Source of the DNA: Desulfonatronospira thiodismutans ASO3-1
GTDB lineage: Bacteria; Desulfobacterota; Desulfovibrionia; Desulfovibrionales; Desulfonatronovibrionaceae
DNA length: 64,000 nucleotides
Assembly: GCF_000174435.1 (NCBI RefSeq)
Contig: NZ_ACJN02000002.1
Span: forward strand, 558,001 to 622,000
Direction of reading: 5' to 3'
The notes under the pieces were generated by a model that saw only the letters and a list, made by a program, of their open reading frames with translations, had not been told where the DNA came from and did no database searches. Positions 8,908 through 19,466 of the stretch are shown piece by piece. Every line of letters begins with the position of its first letter. The first letter of the stretch is position 1. A program made the translations under genes and the position numbers.

Positions 8908-10035
8908 ATGAACATACCAGTAAGCCCGGAAAAAGACCACCCGTCCTGTATTCTTTGCGGCAGGTGCCTGGAAGTCTGCCCCCTTTTCAAGGTCACTGCC
9001 CACGAGGAAATGAGCCCCAGGGGCAAGGCCTTCCTGGTGCAGCACTTTTCCTCCAAGGATATCAGCCTGAAAGAGGCATCAAAGCTGGCCGGACTTTGCG
9101 CCGGCTGCAACAGGTGCACCACGGTCTGCCCCCAGGGCATTGACCTGCCCCGGCTCATCTCCAGTCTCAAGAGCAGGCACCCGGGCTGGAAAAACTGGCT
9201 TTTCTCCCGGATGCTTACCAACGGTGCTTTTTTTCTGCCCCTGATAAACCTTGGTGGACGTCTGCTTCCCCAAGGCGGCAGCGCCAAGGTTTTCAGCCCG
9301 CCCCGCAGTTCCATAACCCCGCTTTTCAAGACCAGGGTCTCCAGGAAGCACTCGGGCCGGGCCGTGATTTTTCCTGGATGCTTTGGACGTTACCTGCGCC
9401 GGAATCTGACAGAAAAGGCCGTCCATATCCTCGGCAGCACCGGCATGGAAATTCTGCCCACCCCGGCCTGGAAATGCTGCGGCTTCCCTTTGGGTCAGGC
9501 GGGATTTCTCCAGGAAAAGCAGGCCTGCATGCAGGCCAACATAAAAATGTGGCAGGAGCTGGGCAGGCCCCGGGTGTACACCTTCTGCGCCACCTGCCGG
9601 GCCGGACTGACCTCAGACGATTCCCCTGAACAGCTTTCTGCTGCCATGCGCATGCTTGCCCGGCACACATTTTCCCTGTCCAGCATTCTGCCGGATTTAA
9701 GCATCGAGCCTTTGTCCCATGCAGGCCCGCAGCAATTTATCTGGCACGAGCCCTGCCACGGTGCACAGGCAACAGCCCCGGCCCTGCAGGAAATCCTCGG
9801 GGCAGAAAATCATGGACTAAAAGTCCCGGCTGGGCAGTGCTGCGGCCTGGGTGGAGCCTTTCGCCTGCAGTCGCCCAGGCTTAGCCTGCAGGTGGCCCAT
9901 GACCTGTGGGAGCATCTGTCCCCCCAGGCATCAGACCTGTGTCTTACCGAATGCGCGGGCTGCATGATGCAGCTGGCCTCCACCGCTCCCCGGGGGACGA
10001 AAACGGCCCACTGGCTGGATCTTTTCCAGAAGTGA
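8908..10035 (+). CDS. CCG-domain Fe-S oxidoreductase subunit (GlcF/LutA-like)
   Basis: A 375-residue soluble protein. Two ferredoxin-type clusters lie at the N-terminus (CILCGRCLEVCP near 14-25 and CAGCNRCTTVCP near 64-75). Two cysteine-rich CCG domains follow, with signatures KCCGFPLG and QCCGLGG. This is the layout of the iron-sulfur subunits of glycolate and lactate oxidases and of GlpC-type quinone-reducing proteins. No FAD-linked dehydrogenase subunit is adjacent, so the substrate cannot be named. In sulfate reducers such proteins usually partner D-lactate dehydrogenase or other two-electron donors. The next gene, coaX, is separated by 157 bases and is probably independent. Confidence 0.85.
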   Translation: MNIPVSPEKDHPSCILCGRCLEVCPLFKVTAHEEMSPRGKAFLVQHFSSKDISLKEASKLAGLCAGCNRCTTVCPQGIDLPRLISSLKSRHPGWKNWLFSRMLTNGAFFLPLINLGGRLLPQGGSAKVFSPPRSSITPLFKTRVSRKHSGRAVIFPGCFGRYLRRNLTEKAVHILGSTGMEILPTPAWKCCGFPLGQAGFLQEKQACMQANIKMWQELGRPRVYTFCATCRAGLTSDDSPEQLSAAMRMLARHTFSLSSILPDLSIEPLSHAGPQQFIWHEPCHGAQATAPALQEILGAENHGLKVPAGQCCGLGGAFRLQSPRLSLQVAHDLWEHLSPQASDLCLTECAGCMMQLASTAPRGTKTAHWLDLFQK

Positions 10036-10192
10036 GCCACTAAAGCATTTGACTAAATCCCGGTCAGTTTATATTCAGCCTAAATATACTTTTGCTGCAG
10101 CACTGGTCCACTTGGGCCGGCCTGATCCCCTGTTCCGGCTTTAAACGGACCGGCTTTTTTCTACAAACTTCAACCCCGGAGGAAACTGGGTC

Positions 10193-12287
<2,095 letters not shown>

Positions 12288-12291
12288 CCAG

Positions 12292-12428
12292 ACAGTGACT
12301 TGCGGGCGTGCGGCACGAGTGGCGTTTAGAGTGGCAGGCTGCAAGCAGACAGTACTGAAATTCAGGCATTAAGGCCTGGTGCTTGTTTACGTCTCTTTGC
12401 AGCTGCCACCCTGCATCCGCAAGACTGT
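12292..12428. repeat. Large imperfect inverted repeat directly after eno
   Basis: Arm 1 (12292-12350) pairs with arm 2 (12391-12428) in two blocks: ACAGT..CTTGCGG with CCGCAAG.ACTGT, and GTGGCAGGCTGCAAGCAGAC with GTCTCTTTGCAGCTGCCAC. The 40-base loop contains a smaller CAGGC/GCCTG hairpin at 12363-12378. It starts 5 bases after the eno stop codon. It lacks a T-run, so it is probably an inserted palindromic element that may end or stabilise the eno transcript. The rest of the gap, 12429-12618, shows nothing I can name. Confidence 0.6.
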
Positions 12429-12618
12429 TCTTTCCGGATGCAGAACCCATGGGCCTTCTCTACAGAACCAGGCGCATTATTTCAGCGTGGTGCATGCCGC
12501 ATGGTGCCGCATAAAGACAGGCTTTCCTGAAAGGTACTGAGTATAATGGACCTCAACACCAGACAACAACTGCCTGGGCCTCACAGCTTTTCTAAATAGC
12601 GCTGCGCTTGCTCTTTCT

Positions 12619-12659
12619 GCCTTTTTCCCCTTGCACTGCCTGTCAAAAGAGAAAAAGGC
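12619..12659 (+). promoter_or_regulatory. Hairpin masking the ribosome binding site of the GAF gene
   Basis: GCCTTTTTC at 12619-12627 can pair perfectly with GAAAAAGGC at 12651-12659. The second arm contains the AAAAAGG that would serve as Shine-Dalgarno for the ATG at 12666. This could lower or regulate translation; the idea rests on pairing alone. Confidence 0.4.
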
Positions 12660-12665
12660 GTGTTT

Positions 12666-13661
12666 ATGCCTGAATGCAAAGCTCAAAATGGAAAATATCC
12701 CCCGATGAACAATGATAAATGGCTAAGCAGGATACTGGGACTGGTATGCAGTGTTTTTGACGGCTATTCCACTGTCCTTTTTCTGCGTGATCCGGGCCGG
12801 GATATTTGCCGGATAGCTGCAAGCTTCAGCCTGGGCGATTCCATAAGTACCGGGTACGAGATCAAAACAGGGACCGGCCTGGTGGGGTGGATCGCCAAAA
12901 ACGACAAGCCCCTGCTGATAAACAACTTCGACCGGGACGAGGGCTGTCTTGGTTATTACCCGAGGGAGAGCGAGTCCAAGATCAAGGCATTCATGGGTTG
13001 TCCCCTGCCCCAGGAGGCGGGAGTGCTCTGCGTGGACAGCAAAAAAACCTATTCTTTCAGTGACAAGGATCAAAAAATCCTTTATCAGTTCGCCCAGCTT
13101 GTCCAGGATATCCGCCAGGGCTTGATGCAGGCGGATCACAGCCTTAAGAGCCGGGAATATTACAGATACCTGGCCCTTATCCAGGAACTGAGGCAAAGGG
13201 TGCCTAAGTGGAGATCCTTTCTGCAGCAGCTCCTGGAACTGCTCAGTCAATCCACCGGTTTTTCCCACTGTTTCATGGCGGCCAGGGATGAACGGGGGGA
13301 AGGCTACTTCATTGAGGGCCTGCAGCAGGAGATACTGCCCAGGGTCAACCTGAAGGAACACAAGTTCAATATCGATTCCGGGCTGCTGGGGTGGGCCTTT
13401 AAGCACGGTTCACCGGTTTTTTCCGGCCTGCATGAAGGACCGGCGGGCCTGCCTCTTTTCGGCAAGGAAGTCCCTGCCAAGCAGTTCAAGTCGGTTATCT
13501 GCCTGCCCCTGGTGGTGCACAGAAAGACCAGGGGACTTCTGGTACTGGCTGATACCGGGGCCCTGCCCATAGATGAAGAGCTAAAGGGATTTGTATACAT
13601 GGTTGGCGATTACCTGGGTCTGTTCCTGGAAAACCTGTATCTCAAAAGCCGCATAAGCTGA
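12666..13661 (+). CDS. Tandem GAF domain protein
   Basis: About 331 residues with no membrane segment. Two GAF-like sensor domains can be traced: residues about 10-155 (GYEIKTGTGLVGWIAKN...GVLCVDSKKTYSFSDKD) and about 180-325 (FNIDSGLLGWAFKHG...LLVLADTGALPIDEE). No output domain is present, so it probably acts through protein contacts. Start choice: ATG 12666 with AAAAGG upstream; GTG 12660 and ATG 12705 are alternatives. It lies 26 bases upstream of mreB, which suggests co-transcription; whether it acts on cell shape is unknown. Confidence 0.8.
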   Translation: MPECKAQNGKYPPMNNDKWLSRILGLVCSVFDGYSTVLFLRDPGRDICRIAASFSLGDSISTGYEIKTGTGLVGWIAKNDKPLLINNFDRDEGCLGYYPRESESKIKAFMGCPLPQEAGVLCVDSKKTYSFSDKDQKILYQFAQLVQDIRQGLMQADHSLKSREYYRYLALIQELRQRVPKWRSFLQQLLELLSQSTGFSHCFMAARDERGEGYFIEGLQQEILPRVNLKEHKFNIDSGLLGWAFKHGSPVFSGLHEGPAGLPLFGKEVPAKQFKSVICLPLVVHRKTRGLLVLADTGALPIDEELKGFVYMVGDYLGLFLENLYLKSRIS

Positions 13662-13687
13662 ACATTAATCCTTAGTGAGGCCTGTTG

Positions 13688-14713
13688 ATGTTTATTTCCA
13701 AGCTGTTTTCCCTCTTCGGCAAGAGCCTGGCCATGGACCTGGGTACAGCCAATACTTTGATGTATACACCCAGGGACGGTATTGTCCTCAATGAACCTTC
13801 TGTGGTGGCCCTGGATTCCAGGGACGGCAAAGTGCTTGCCGTAGGTCGCGAAGCCAAGGAGTTTCTGGGACGCACTCCCCAGAGAATAGTGGCTATAAGA
13901 CCCATGAAGGACGGGGTCATCGCTGATTTCGAAGTCACCAATGCCATGATCTCCTTTTTCATCAAGAAGGTTATCCACGGGTTCAACCTGGTCAAACCCA
14001 AAATGGTCATCTGCGTTCCCACCGGTATAACTCAGGTGGAGAAAAGGGCGGTCATCGAGTCCGGGCTGCAGTCCGGGGCCCGGGAGGTGAGGTTGGTGGA
14101 AGAGCCCATGGCGGCGGCCATCGGAGCAGGCATGAGCATCGAGGAGCCCCTGGGCAACCTGGTTGTGGACATAGGAGGCGGGACCACAGAAGTGGCAGTG
14201 ATTTCCCTGTCTGCAGTGGCTTATTCCGAGTCTGTCCGGGTGGCCGGAGACGAGATGAACGAGGCCATTCAGCGTTTTATCCAGGAAGAGTTTCAGCTCC
14301 TGGTGGGGGAGAACATGGCGGAAAATATCAAAATGAACATAGGCACGGCTTATCCCCCGCCGGAACCCATGACCTTCAGGGTGCAGGGCAAGAGAATCGT
14401 GGACGGCAACCCGGCTGCAGTGGAGATAAACGACGCACAGGTACGCGAGGCTATACAGGAGCCTGTGCGGGCCATTGTCCACGCCGTGCATCAGGCCATG
14501 GAGAAGACTCCGCCGGAACTGGTTTCCGATATTGCTGACAATGGCATTCTTCTGGCTGGAGGCGGCGCCCTGCTCAAGGGGCTGGACCAGCTCATAAGCA
14601 AAGAGGTCCAGGTAAGGGTGCAGGTGGACGAGGAGCCCCTGACCACTGTACTCAGGGGCACGGGAAAGGCCCTGACCCAGGAAAAAAAGTATTCTTACGT
14701 TTTTATTAATTAG
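13688..14713 (+). CDS. mreB: Rod shape-determining protein MreB
   Basis: A 341-residue bacterial actin homologue that directs lateral wall synthesis in rod-shaped cells. Visible motifs are the phosphate-binding MDLGTANT loop, VDIGGGTTEVA and LAGGGALLKGLD of the actin ATPase fold. The N-terminus MFISKLFSLFG fits the membrane-binding amphipathic helix. ATG 13688 is preferred over TTG 13685. mreC, mreD and pbp2, often downstream, are absent here; a palindromic element begins one base after the stop codon. Confidence 0.96.
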   Translation: MFISKLFSLFGKSLAMDLGTANTLMYTPRDGIVLNEPSVVALDSRDGKVLAVGREAKEFLGRTPQRIVAIRPMKDGVIADFEVTNAMISFFIKKVIHGFNLVKPKMVICVPTGITQVEKRAVIESGLQSGAREVRLVEEPMAAAIGAGMSIEEPLGNLVVDIGGGTTEVAVISLSAVAYSESVRVAGDEMNEAIQRFIQEEFQLLVGENMAENIKMNIGTAYPPPEPMTFRVQGKRIVDGNPAAVEINDAQVREAIQEPVRAIVHAVHQAMEKTPPELVSDIADNGILLAGGGALLKGLDQLISKEVQVRVQVDEEPLTTVLRGTGKALTQEKKYSYVFIN

Positions 14714-14870
14714 CACTACAGCGAAACTTATAAAATTTTTCAACCTGTCTAAACTGGGGACAGTCCCGCACCTACTTGATTTCTCAACAAGATTTAGTGA
14801 TTTCATGAAATCATTCCCAAGTAGGTGCGGGATAGTCCCCGGAGGTCAATAAATAAGTTTCGCTGTAGTG
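14714..14870. repeat. Family A palindromic element, full-length copy
   Basis: A 157 bp element. The terminal inverted repeats are CACTACAGCGAAACTTAT at 14714-14731 and its complement at 14853-14870. Inside, a second pair of arms (GGGGACAGTCCCGCACCTACTT and its near complement with GATAGTCCCC) lies around a GATTTCATGAAATC palindrome, so the whole element can fold back on itself. It starts one base after the mreB stop and may act as its transcript end. Related copies are at 45416, 53267 and, partial, 19399. Confidence 0.9.
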
Positions 14871-14900
14871 TTAACCTGTTTGTCGTGATGTATTCAGAGC

Positions 14901-15419
14901 TTACCTGAAAAAAAGTCCAAGTCTCCAGAGGTAGACCAGCCAGGGGGTCACGGTCTCCGGGTTCTCCTGGATAAGCATGGAAAGCTCCCGGGAGTCCAGG
15001 AGCAGGCCATCCCGGTTTTTTTTAAGGCTTAAGACCCTTAACTTACGGATCCTTCCAGCGTTGAAGACATATACAAACTCGTAGTTTGTTTCCCTGCGGC
15101 CGTCTACAAGGGATACCAGCCTGAAGCCAGCCAGCCTGAGACCGGTTCTCTCCCTTAGTTCCCTGCTGGCTGCTTCCTGCACCGCTTCCCCTGCCAGTAC
15201 ATGCCCTGAGGCCGGCAGATCCCACCTGCCACAGTAGGGTGGTTCGGACTCAGTTCGTTTTTGAAGGTATATCAGGCCTTGCCGGTCATAGAGGGCCACG
15301 GCTACGGACCGGTGGTGCAGACCGTGAAAGTGCACCTGGCTTTCCGGGAAAACACCCAGGGGGCGATTTTTTCCATCCACCACTTCCAGAATATTCCGGC
15401 TTGTTGTCGTAGAAAGCAT
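14901..15419 (-). CDS. Nudix hydrolase (YfcD/IPP-isomerase-like)
   Basis: A 172-residue cytosolic protein. The N-terminal pattern EVVDGKNRPLGVFPESQVHF followed by LQKRTE is that of YfcD-like Nudix proteins related to isopentenyl diphosphate isomerase. The Nudix box reads G-HVLAG-E-AVQEAAS-RELRERTGL, matching Gx5Ex7REUxEExGU except that the last Glu of the EE pair is Arg. That Glu normally binds a catalytic metal, so activity may be altered. The substrate is unknown. It is convergent with mreB. Confidence 0.82.
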   Translation of the reverse strand: MLSTTTSRNILEVVDGKNRPLGVFPESQVHFHGLHHRSVAVALYDRQGLIYLQKRTESEPPYCGRWDLPASGHVLAGEAVQEAASRELRERTGLRLAGFRLVSLVDGRRETNYEFVYVFNAGRIRKLRVLSLKKNRDGLLLDSRELSMLIQENPETVTPWLVYLWRLGLFFR

Positions 15420-15795
15420 GCTGGTCCTTTCTGTTTTCTGTTTGCATCAGACCACAGGATCCATCCCTTTTCAGGAAGAGCTATACCTGATAGTACACCT
15501 GTCGTGCACAACTGTCACCCGGCTTTTGACCGCAGCCTTCCTGGAGATGACAGAGGACAGTGAGGAGCTCGGGTGTTTTTTTGTGCAGGCAGCTATTGGT
15601 CAAAACTAAAGACAACAGGTGCATTGAGGTTTTTGGCCCGGTTCAGAAGGATGCTGATCCGGGATGATCCATTATCTTTTTGAAAGTGATATTGACGCAG
15701 GTGCTGATTGTATTAATTATCAATAGTGAAATGGTTTGCAGGTAGCAAAATGTTTAACCTCTGAACCCAATTCAGGGTGAGCAAAGAAGGAGAGA
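15420..15795. other. Intergenic region with a weak candidate promoter
   Basis: This 376-base stretch separates the divergent Nudix and methyltransferase genes. TTGACG at 15692-15697 and AATTAT at 15715-15720 with a 17-base spacer could be a sigma-70 promoter for the methyltransferase gene. No repeat of the named families, RNA gene or convincing small ORF was seen. Confidence 0.35.
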
Positions 15796-17001
15796 ATGAA
15801 AAGACTGGATATGGACTGTCTGGCGGCAATCAACTTTGAAATCAGGTGGAGCAGCCCCGAGGCCGTGCATCGTGAGCATTTCATGGCCAGGAAGGCTAAC
15901 ATGTGGCGCGATATTTTCCCGGCAGACTTGAAAGAGGCTCTCATGGGGCAGCCAGCGGGGGGCGAGGCGGTTGTTTCGTGCCGGCCTGGAGAGGCTGTGC
16001 CCGCCCGCTCCGGACAGGATATTCTGTCCACCAGGCCGCAGAATTTTATGCGCCGCGAGTTCCTTGGCCGGTATGTAGAGCCGGCCAGGGGCCGGTTTTA
16101 CCCCAGGGGTATGCTTGCCGGAGCTGGTTTTTTCAGTACGGATATGCGGCCCTGCCGCATAACTGCCCTGGACGAAAAAGAATTAAGAGTTGACTGCGCA
16201 CATCCCTTAAGCGACTACAATGTGGAAGTAAGGGCCAGGCTGGAAGACCTGGCCACCAAGGAATGCGAGATCGGGGGGAGGATGAATCACTGGATGGAAG
16301 AAATCCTGGGCAGCGGCCCTGGAATGCAGGCCAGGACGGGGAATGCCCCCACGCAATTCGCCCATGCCCATGGATTTGAGAGAAACGACTCCATGGACGA
16401 TGCCCGGTTTTATTCTTCCCCGCGCTTTATTGACCATATAGATGCCCGGGCCCGTGGTTTTCTGGCCGGAGAGTATGCCCGGGAACTTGAGCCGGATATG
16501 AAGGTCCTGGATCTCATGAGCAGTGTAACCTCCCACGTGCCGCAGGACATGCAGCTCCAGGTGACCGGCCTGGGCCTGAATCCGGAGGAAATGCAGGCCA
16601 ACCCGGTTCTGGATTCTCACGTGGTTCACGACCTGAACCGGTACCAGGAACTACCATTTAACGATGAATCGTATGATGCTGTCCTGTGCAGCCTGTCCGT
16701 GGAGTATCTGACCAGTCCCTGGGCCGTTGCCCGGGAGGTGGCCAGGGTCTTGAGGTCCGGGGGGATATTCATGGCGGGCTTTTCCAACCGATGGTTTCCT
16801 CCCAAGGTTGTCCGCCTGTGGCAGGAACTGCACGAATTTGAAAGAAGCGGATTCGTCCTGGATCTTTTGCTGCAGACCAATAGTTTCAAGGACCTGGAAA
16901 GCATAAGTATCCGCAACTGGTGGCGTCCGGAGGATGACCCCCACACCGGGCAGACCTGGGTCAGCGACCCGGTTTATGTGGTCAAGGGACGAAAGATCTA
17001 A
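15796..17001 (+). CDS. SlyD/FKBP-like region fused to a class I methyltransferase
   Basis: A 401-residue soluble protein. Residues about 35-155 resemble a SlyD-type FKBP segment: GRFYPRGM, then RITALDEKELRVDCAHPL followed by VEVRARLEDL, close to the HPLAGxxLxFxVxV pattern. Residues about 215-400 are a SAM-dependent methyltransferase: motif I region KVLDLMSSVTSHVP (an atypical glycine-poor loop), PFNDESYDAVLCSLSVEYL and EVARVLRSGGIF. The altered motif I makes SAM binding less certain. GGAG precedes the ATG. No partner is suggested by the neighbours. The domain reading of the N-terminal part is inference from pattern. Confidence 0.72.
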   Translation: MKRLDMDCLAAINFEIRWSSPEAVHREHFMARKANMWRDIFPADLKEALMGQPAGGEAVVSCRPGEAVPARSGQDILSTRPQNFMRREFLGRYVEPARGRFYPRGMLAGAGFFSTDMRPCRITALDEKELRVDCAHPLSDYNVEVRARLEDLATKECEIGGRMNHWMEEILGSGPGMQARTGNAPTQFAHAHGFERNDSMDDARFYSSPRFIDHIDARARGFLAGEYARELEPDMKVLDLMSSVTSHVPQDMQLQVTGLGLNPEEMQANPVLDSHVVHDLNRYQELPFNDESYDAVLCSLSVEYLTSPWAVAREVARVLRSGGIFMAGFSNRWFPPKVVRLWQELHEFERSGFVLDLLLQTNSFKDLESISIRNWWRPEDDPHTGQTWVSDPVYVVKGRKI

Positions 17002-17042
17002 GGCGGGCCATGTCCGCAACCCAGGTTGAAAGGTTGCACCAA

Positions 17043-17098
17043 GAAGGGCATGAAGATCTCAGGGAAAAAACCTTCGGGTCTTGAACTACATGCCCTTC
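17043..17098. repeat. Hairpin with 10 bp perfect arms
   Basis: GAAGGGCATG at 17043-17052 pairs with CATGCCCTTC at 17089-17098. It lies between the convergent methyltransferase and histidine kinase genes, with a second hairpin next to it. Confidence 0.6.
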
Positions 17099-17114
17099 AC
17101 CTGTCCCATGAAAT

Positions 17115-17181
17115 ACCCAGCACTCACTTTAAAGATTTTGGTCTCAGCATAAGCAAAATAATGGGAAAGTGAGTGCTGGGT
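17115..17181. repeat. Hairpin with 16 bp perfect arms
   Basis: ACCCAGCACTCACTTT at 17115-17130 pairs with its exact complement at 17166-17181 across a 35-base loop. With the preceding hairpin it fills a convergent gene junction. No T-run follows on either strand, so a bidirectional terminator is possible but unproven. Confidence 0.65.
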
Positions 17182-17254
17182 CCAGCTCAGCTGGATTTCA
17201 TCGGGATGCTCTTCATGGTTGATATGCAGAAAAACAGCTGGTCTTTTATCAGGG

Positions 17255-18766
17255 TCAAGCCAGGGGCACTGTAAAGCTAAAGGTGCTGCCCTTACCGGGT
17301 GTACTGTTTACCCGGATTTTTCCGCCCTGCATTTCAACAAATTCCTTACAGAGCAAAAGTCCCAGGCCGGTTCCCTTTTCTCCCCCGGTGCCTTTTCTGG
17401 AAGTGGTTCTGTCCAGGACAAACAGCCCGGACAGGGTCTGTTCGTCCATTCCAGTGCCGGTGTCTTCTACGTGTACACTGCACTCGGAGTTTTCTATTTC
17501 TGCCGAGATCCTGATTCGTCCCCCGGCAGGGGTGAATTTGACTGCATTGGACAGAAGGTTTCTAATTACCGTGTCCAGCATACGCCTGTCTGCGTAAACC
17601 ATCAAACCGGAATCAACTTCGGACTCAATGCTGATATCCTTGTTCCCGGCGGGTGTCTTGACCATGCGTATGCTTTTATCCGCTGCACCGGCAAGGGAGA
17701 CATCTTCAGGTTCACATTCAATGGCCCCTTTCTGTATGCTGGCCCATTGCAGCAGGTTTTCCAGAAGGTCCTGCAGATTTTCTGTGGCCTTGTGCATCTC
17801 TTCAGCCACTTCCCTTAGATCCTGCTGGGAGAACTGATCCACTTCTTCAGCCAGCATGCGGGTAAACCCCATAACTCCTGTGAGAGGAGACCTTAGGTCA
17901 TGGGCAATTATGGAAAAGAACCTGTCCTTTTCATCCAGCAACTGCTGCAATTGTTCATTTTTACGGTTTATTTCCTGCTCAGCCAGCACTCTGCCAGTTA
18001 TTCCCCCCAGGTGCCTGGCTATTGCATGCAAAAGCCTCCACTCTTCCTGGAGAAAAGGTCCGTGGTCAGCGCGGGGTTTTTCCTGCAGGTAGGCCACGGT
18101 TATATCCCCCAGGGTCTGAGCCCCAGTGGTGAATTCAACGCTCATCTGCCACGGGGTTTCCTGGAAGCCTGGAGTAGAAAATACTTTCCCCCCGAAAGTT
18201 ATGCGGGCGGCAGTGTCTTCGGGGTACTGCCATCCCGGGGGTATGGCTTCCACTGCCTGCTGCAGGAACGTATCCAGGGTGGTATCCTTTTTAAAGGCAC
18301 TGGAAATTTGATAAAGACACTGCTGCTCCTTGACCCTTTCCTGTAGCCTGACCTCAGCATCTTTTTTAGCGGTAATGTCCGTGACAAAGCCCTGATAATA
18401 GATGACATCACCCTTTTCATCCCTGACTGCGCGCACATTCCTGGATACCCAGAACATGCTGCCATCAGGGCGTCTGAAAAGGGACTCGTAATTTTTGACC
18501 TCTCCGCGGCTCTCCAGGACCCGCTTGAATTCTTCCCTTTCTTCAGGATAGACGTAAACTTGGGAGGCGATATCATTTACCTCAGTGATGAGCTCTTCAG
18601 AGGTGTTGAAGCCGTGCATCCTGGCCAGGGTGGTATTGGCTGTAAGATAGCGTCCATCAGGAGTGACGGTGAAAATTCCTATGGGAGCCTGTTCAATGGT
18701 GTCCTGGTAAAACCTGATCAGATCCTGCTGATCCTGGCTCAGGGAACCGGGGTTGTGCTGGTGCAT
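17255..18766 (-). CDS. PAS-domain sensor histidine kinase
   Basis: A 503-residue cytosolic kinase. Residues about 15-135 form a PAS domain with its PAC end (YYQGFVTDITAKKDAE). A GAF-like region follows (about 150-265) and then a coiled-coil linker. The HisKA box FFSIIAHDLRSPLTG and a HATPase domain with NLLSNAVKFTPAGG, DTGTGM and GTGLGLLL complete it. No receiver domain and no adjacent response regulator gene are present, so it is an orphan kinase. GGAG precedes the ATG. No membrane segment is seen, so it senses an internal cue. Confidence 0.9.
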   Translation of the reverse strand: MHQHNPGSLSQDQQDLIRFYQDTIEQAPIGIFTVTPDGRYLTANTTLARMHGFNTSEELITEVNDIASQVYVYPEEREEFKRVLESRGEVKNYESLFRRPDGSMFWVSRNVRAVRDEKGDVIYYQGFVTDITAKKDAEVRLQERVKEQQCLYQISSAFKKDTTLDTFLQQAVEAIPPGWQYPEDTAARITFGGKVFSTPGFQETPWQMSVEFTTGAQTLGDITVAYLQEKPRADHGPFLQEEWRLLHAIARHLGGITGRVLAEQEINRKNEQLQQLLDEKDRFFSIIAHDLRSPLTGVMGFTRMLAEEVDQFSQQDLREVAEEMHKATENLQDLLENLLQWASIQKGAIECEPEDVSLAGAADKSIRMVKTPAGNKDISIESEVDSGLMVYADRRMLDTVIRNLLSNAVKFTPAGGRIRISAEIENSECSVHVEDTGTGMDEQTLSGLFVLDRTTSRKGTGGEKGTGLGLLLCKEFVEMQGGKIRVNSTPGKGSTFSFTVPLA

Positions 18767-19133
18767 TTTTTCTCCGAGAACTGCCCAGCCATGCTCAAGC
18801 CATGGTCTGGATAATTCGTTTACATATCAGCCTGCAGGGGCGTTGCCGTTTTTTCCGGGCACGCCTGCCCTGATTTTAAACCCGGGTACAGACTGGTGGA
18901 GTTGAGCGCTCATGAGCTGATGCAGGTCTTTGAACCTGCCTGACTCCAGCTTTTATTTATACTTTTTAAAACCGCCAAAAAGACCGTCTGCCAGAATACA
19001 AGGAAAAAATCAATTCCTGCATCCGGGGGTATGGCAGGTGCGGGTAACCATTCGGGGGTGGGTGTCTGCAATCGCCACAGAGGATAGACTTGATGCGTAC
19101 TCCGCAACCGTGAGGGGCAAAGCCGCCCGCCTG

Positions 19134-19178
19134 TCCCGTGAAACAAACGTAGTTTCAGCGTAGCTGGTTTCACTGGGA
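19134..19178. repeat. Family C hairpin, copy 1
   Basis: TCCCGTGAAAC (19134-19144) pairs with GTTTCAC-T-GGGA (19167-19178). Read on the minus strand, the loop CAGCTACGCTG resembles that of the copy at 30447. Confidence 0.65.
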
Positions 19179-19241
19179 TGTGCAACGAAGTTGCCCGTGC
19201 CAAAAAAATCTTCTCCGGCACGGGAAGCCTTCAGCTTCACA

Positions 19242-19284
19242 CCCGACTAAAATGCGCTTTGCTGTCCTGCGGAATTTTAGCGGG
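19242..19284. repeat. Family C hairpin, copy 2
   Basis: CCCGACTAAAAT pairs with ATTTTAG-CGGG. The loop GCGCTTTGCTGTCCTGCGGA matches the loop of the copy at 30447, while the stem bases differ but still pair. It is followed by CAGGCGGG, as in copy 1 on the other strand. Confidence 0.65.
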
Positions 19285-19398
19285 CAGGCGGGTGCTCCGC
19301 ACACACGGTTTTTAAGCATAAAGAGTTCTGGAAAGATTTTCCTGCCTGTCACTCAGGATGCTTTGCATGCTTCCTGCTACCCTGAAGGGTTACGATGC

Positions 19399-19440
19399 GG
19401 GGCAGTCCCCGGATTTTAAAAAAACAGGTTGCGCTGTAGT
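19399..19440. repeat. Family A element, right-end fragment
   Basis: GGGGCAGTCCCCGGA is followed by a short A/T-rich stretch and AGGTTGCGCTGTAGT. This is the order seen at the right ends of the copies at 14714 and 45416. The left arm is missing. Confidence 0.65.
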
Positions 19441-19466
19441 TTTAAGACTTTTGTCATTTCTGCATG

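Larger units (their letters stand above)
18767..19466. other. Long intergenic region carrying hairpins and element fragments
   Basis: The gap upstream of pgk contains two family C hairpins (19134-19178 and 19242-19284) and the right half of a family A element (19399-19440). 18767-19130 holds a short GCTCATGAGC palindrome and a CAGGT/ACCTG hairpin near 18920-18936 but no gene I can support. Short frames on both strands lack recognisable composition. Confidence 0.5.

Noticed and set aside
13610-14806. A 398-codon minus-strand frame
   Set aside because: It is antisense to mreB, has no recognisable domain, and runs into a family A element.
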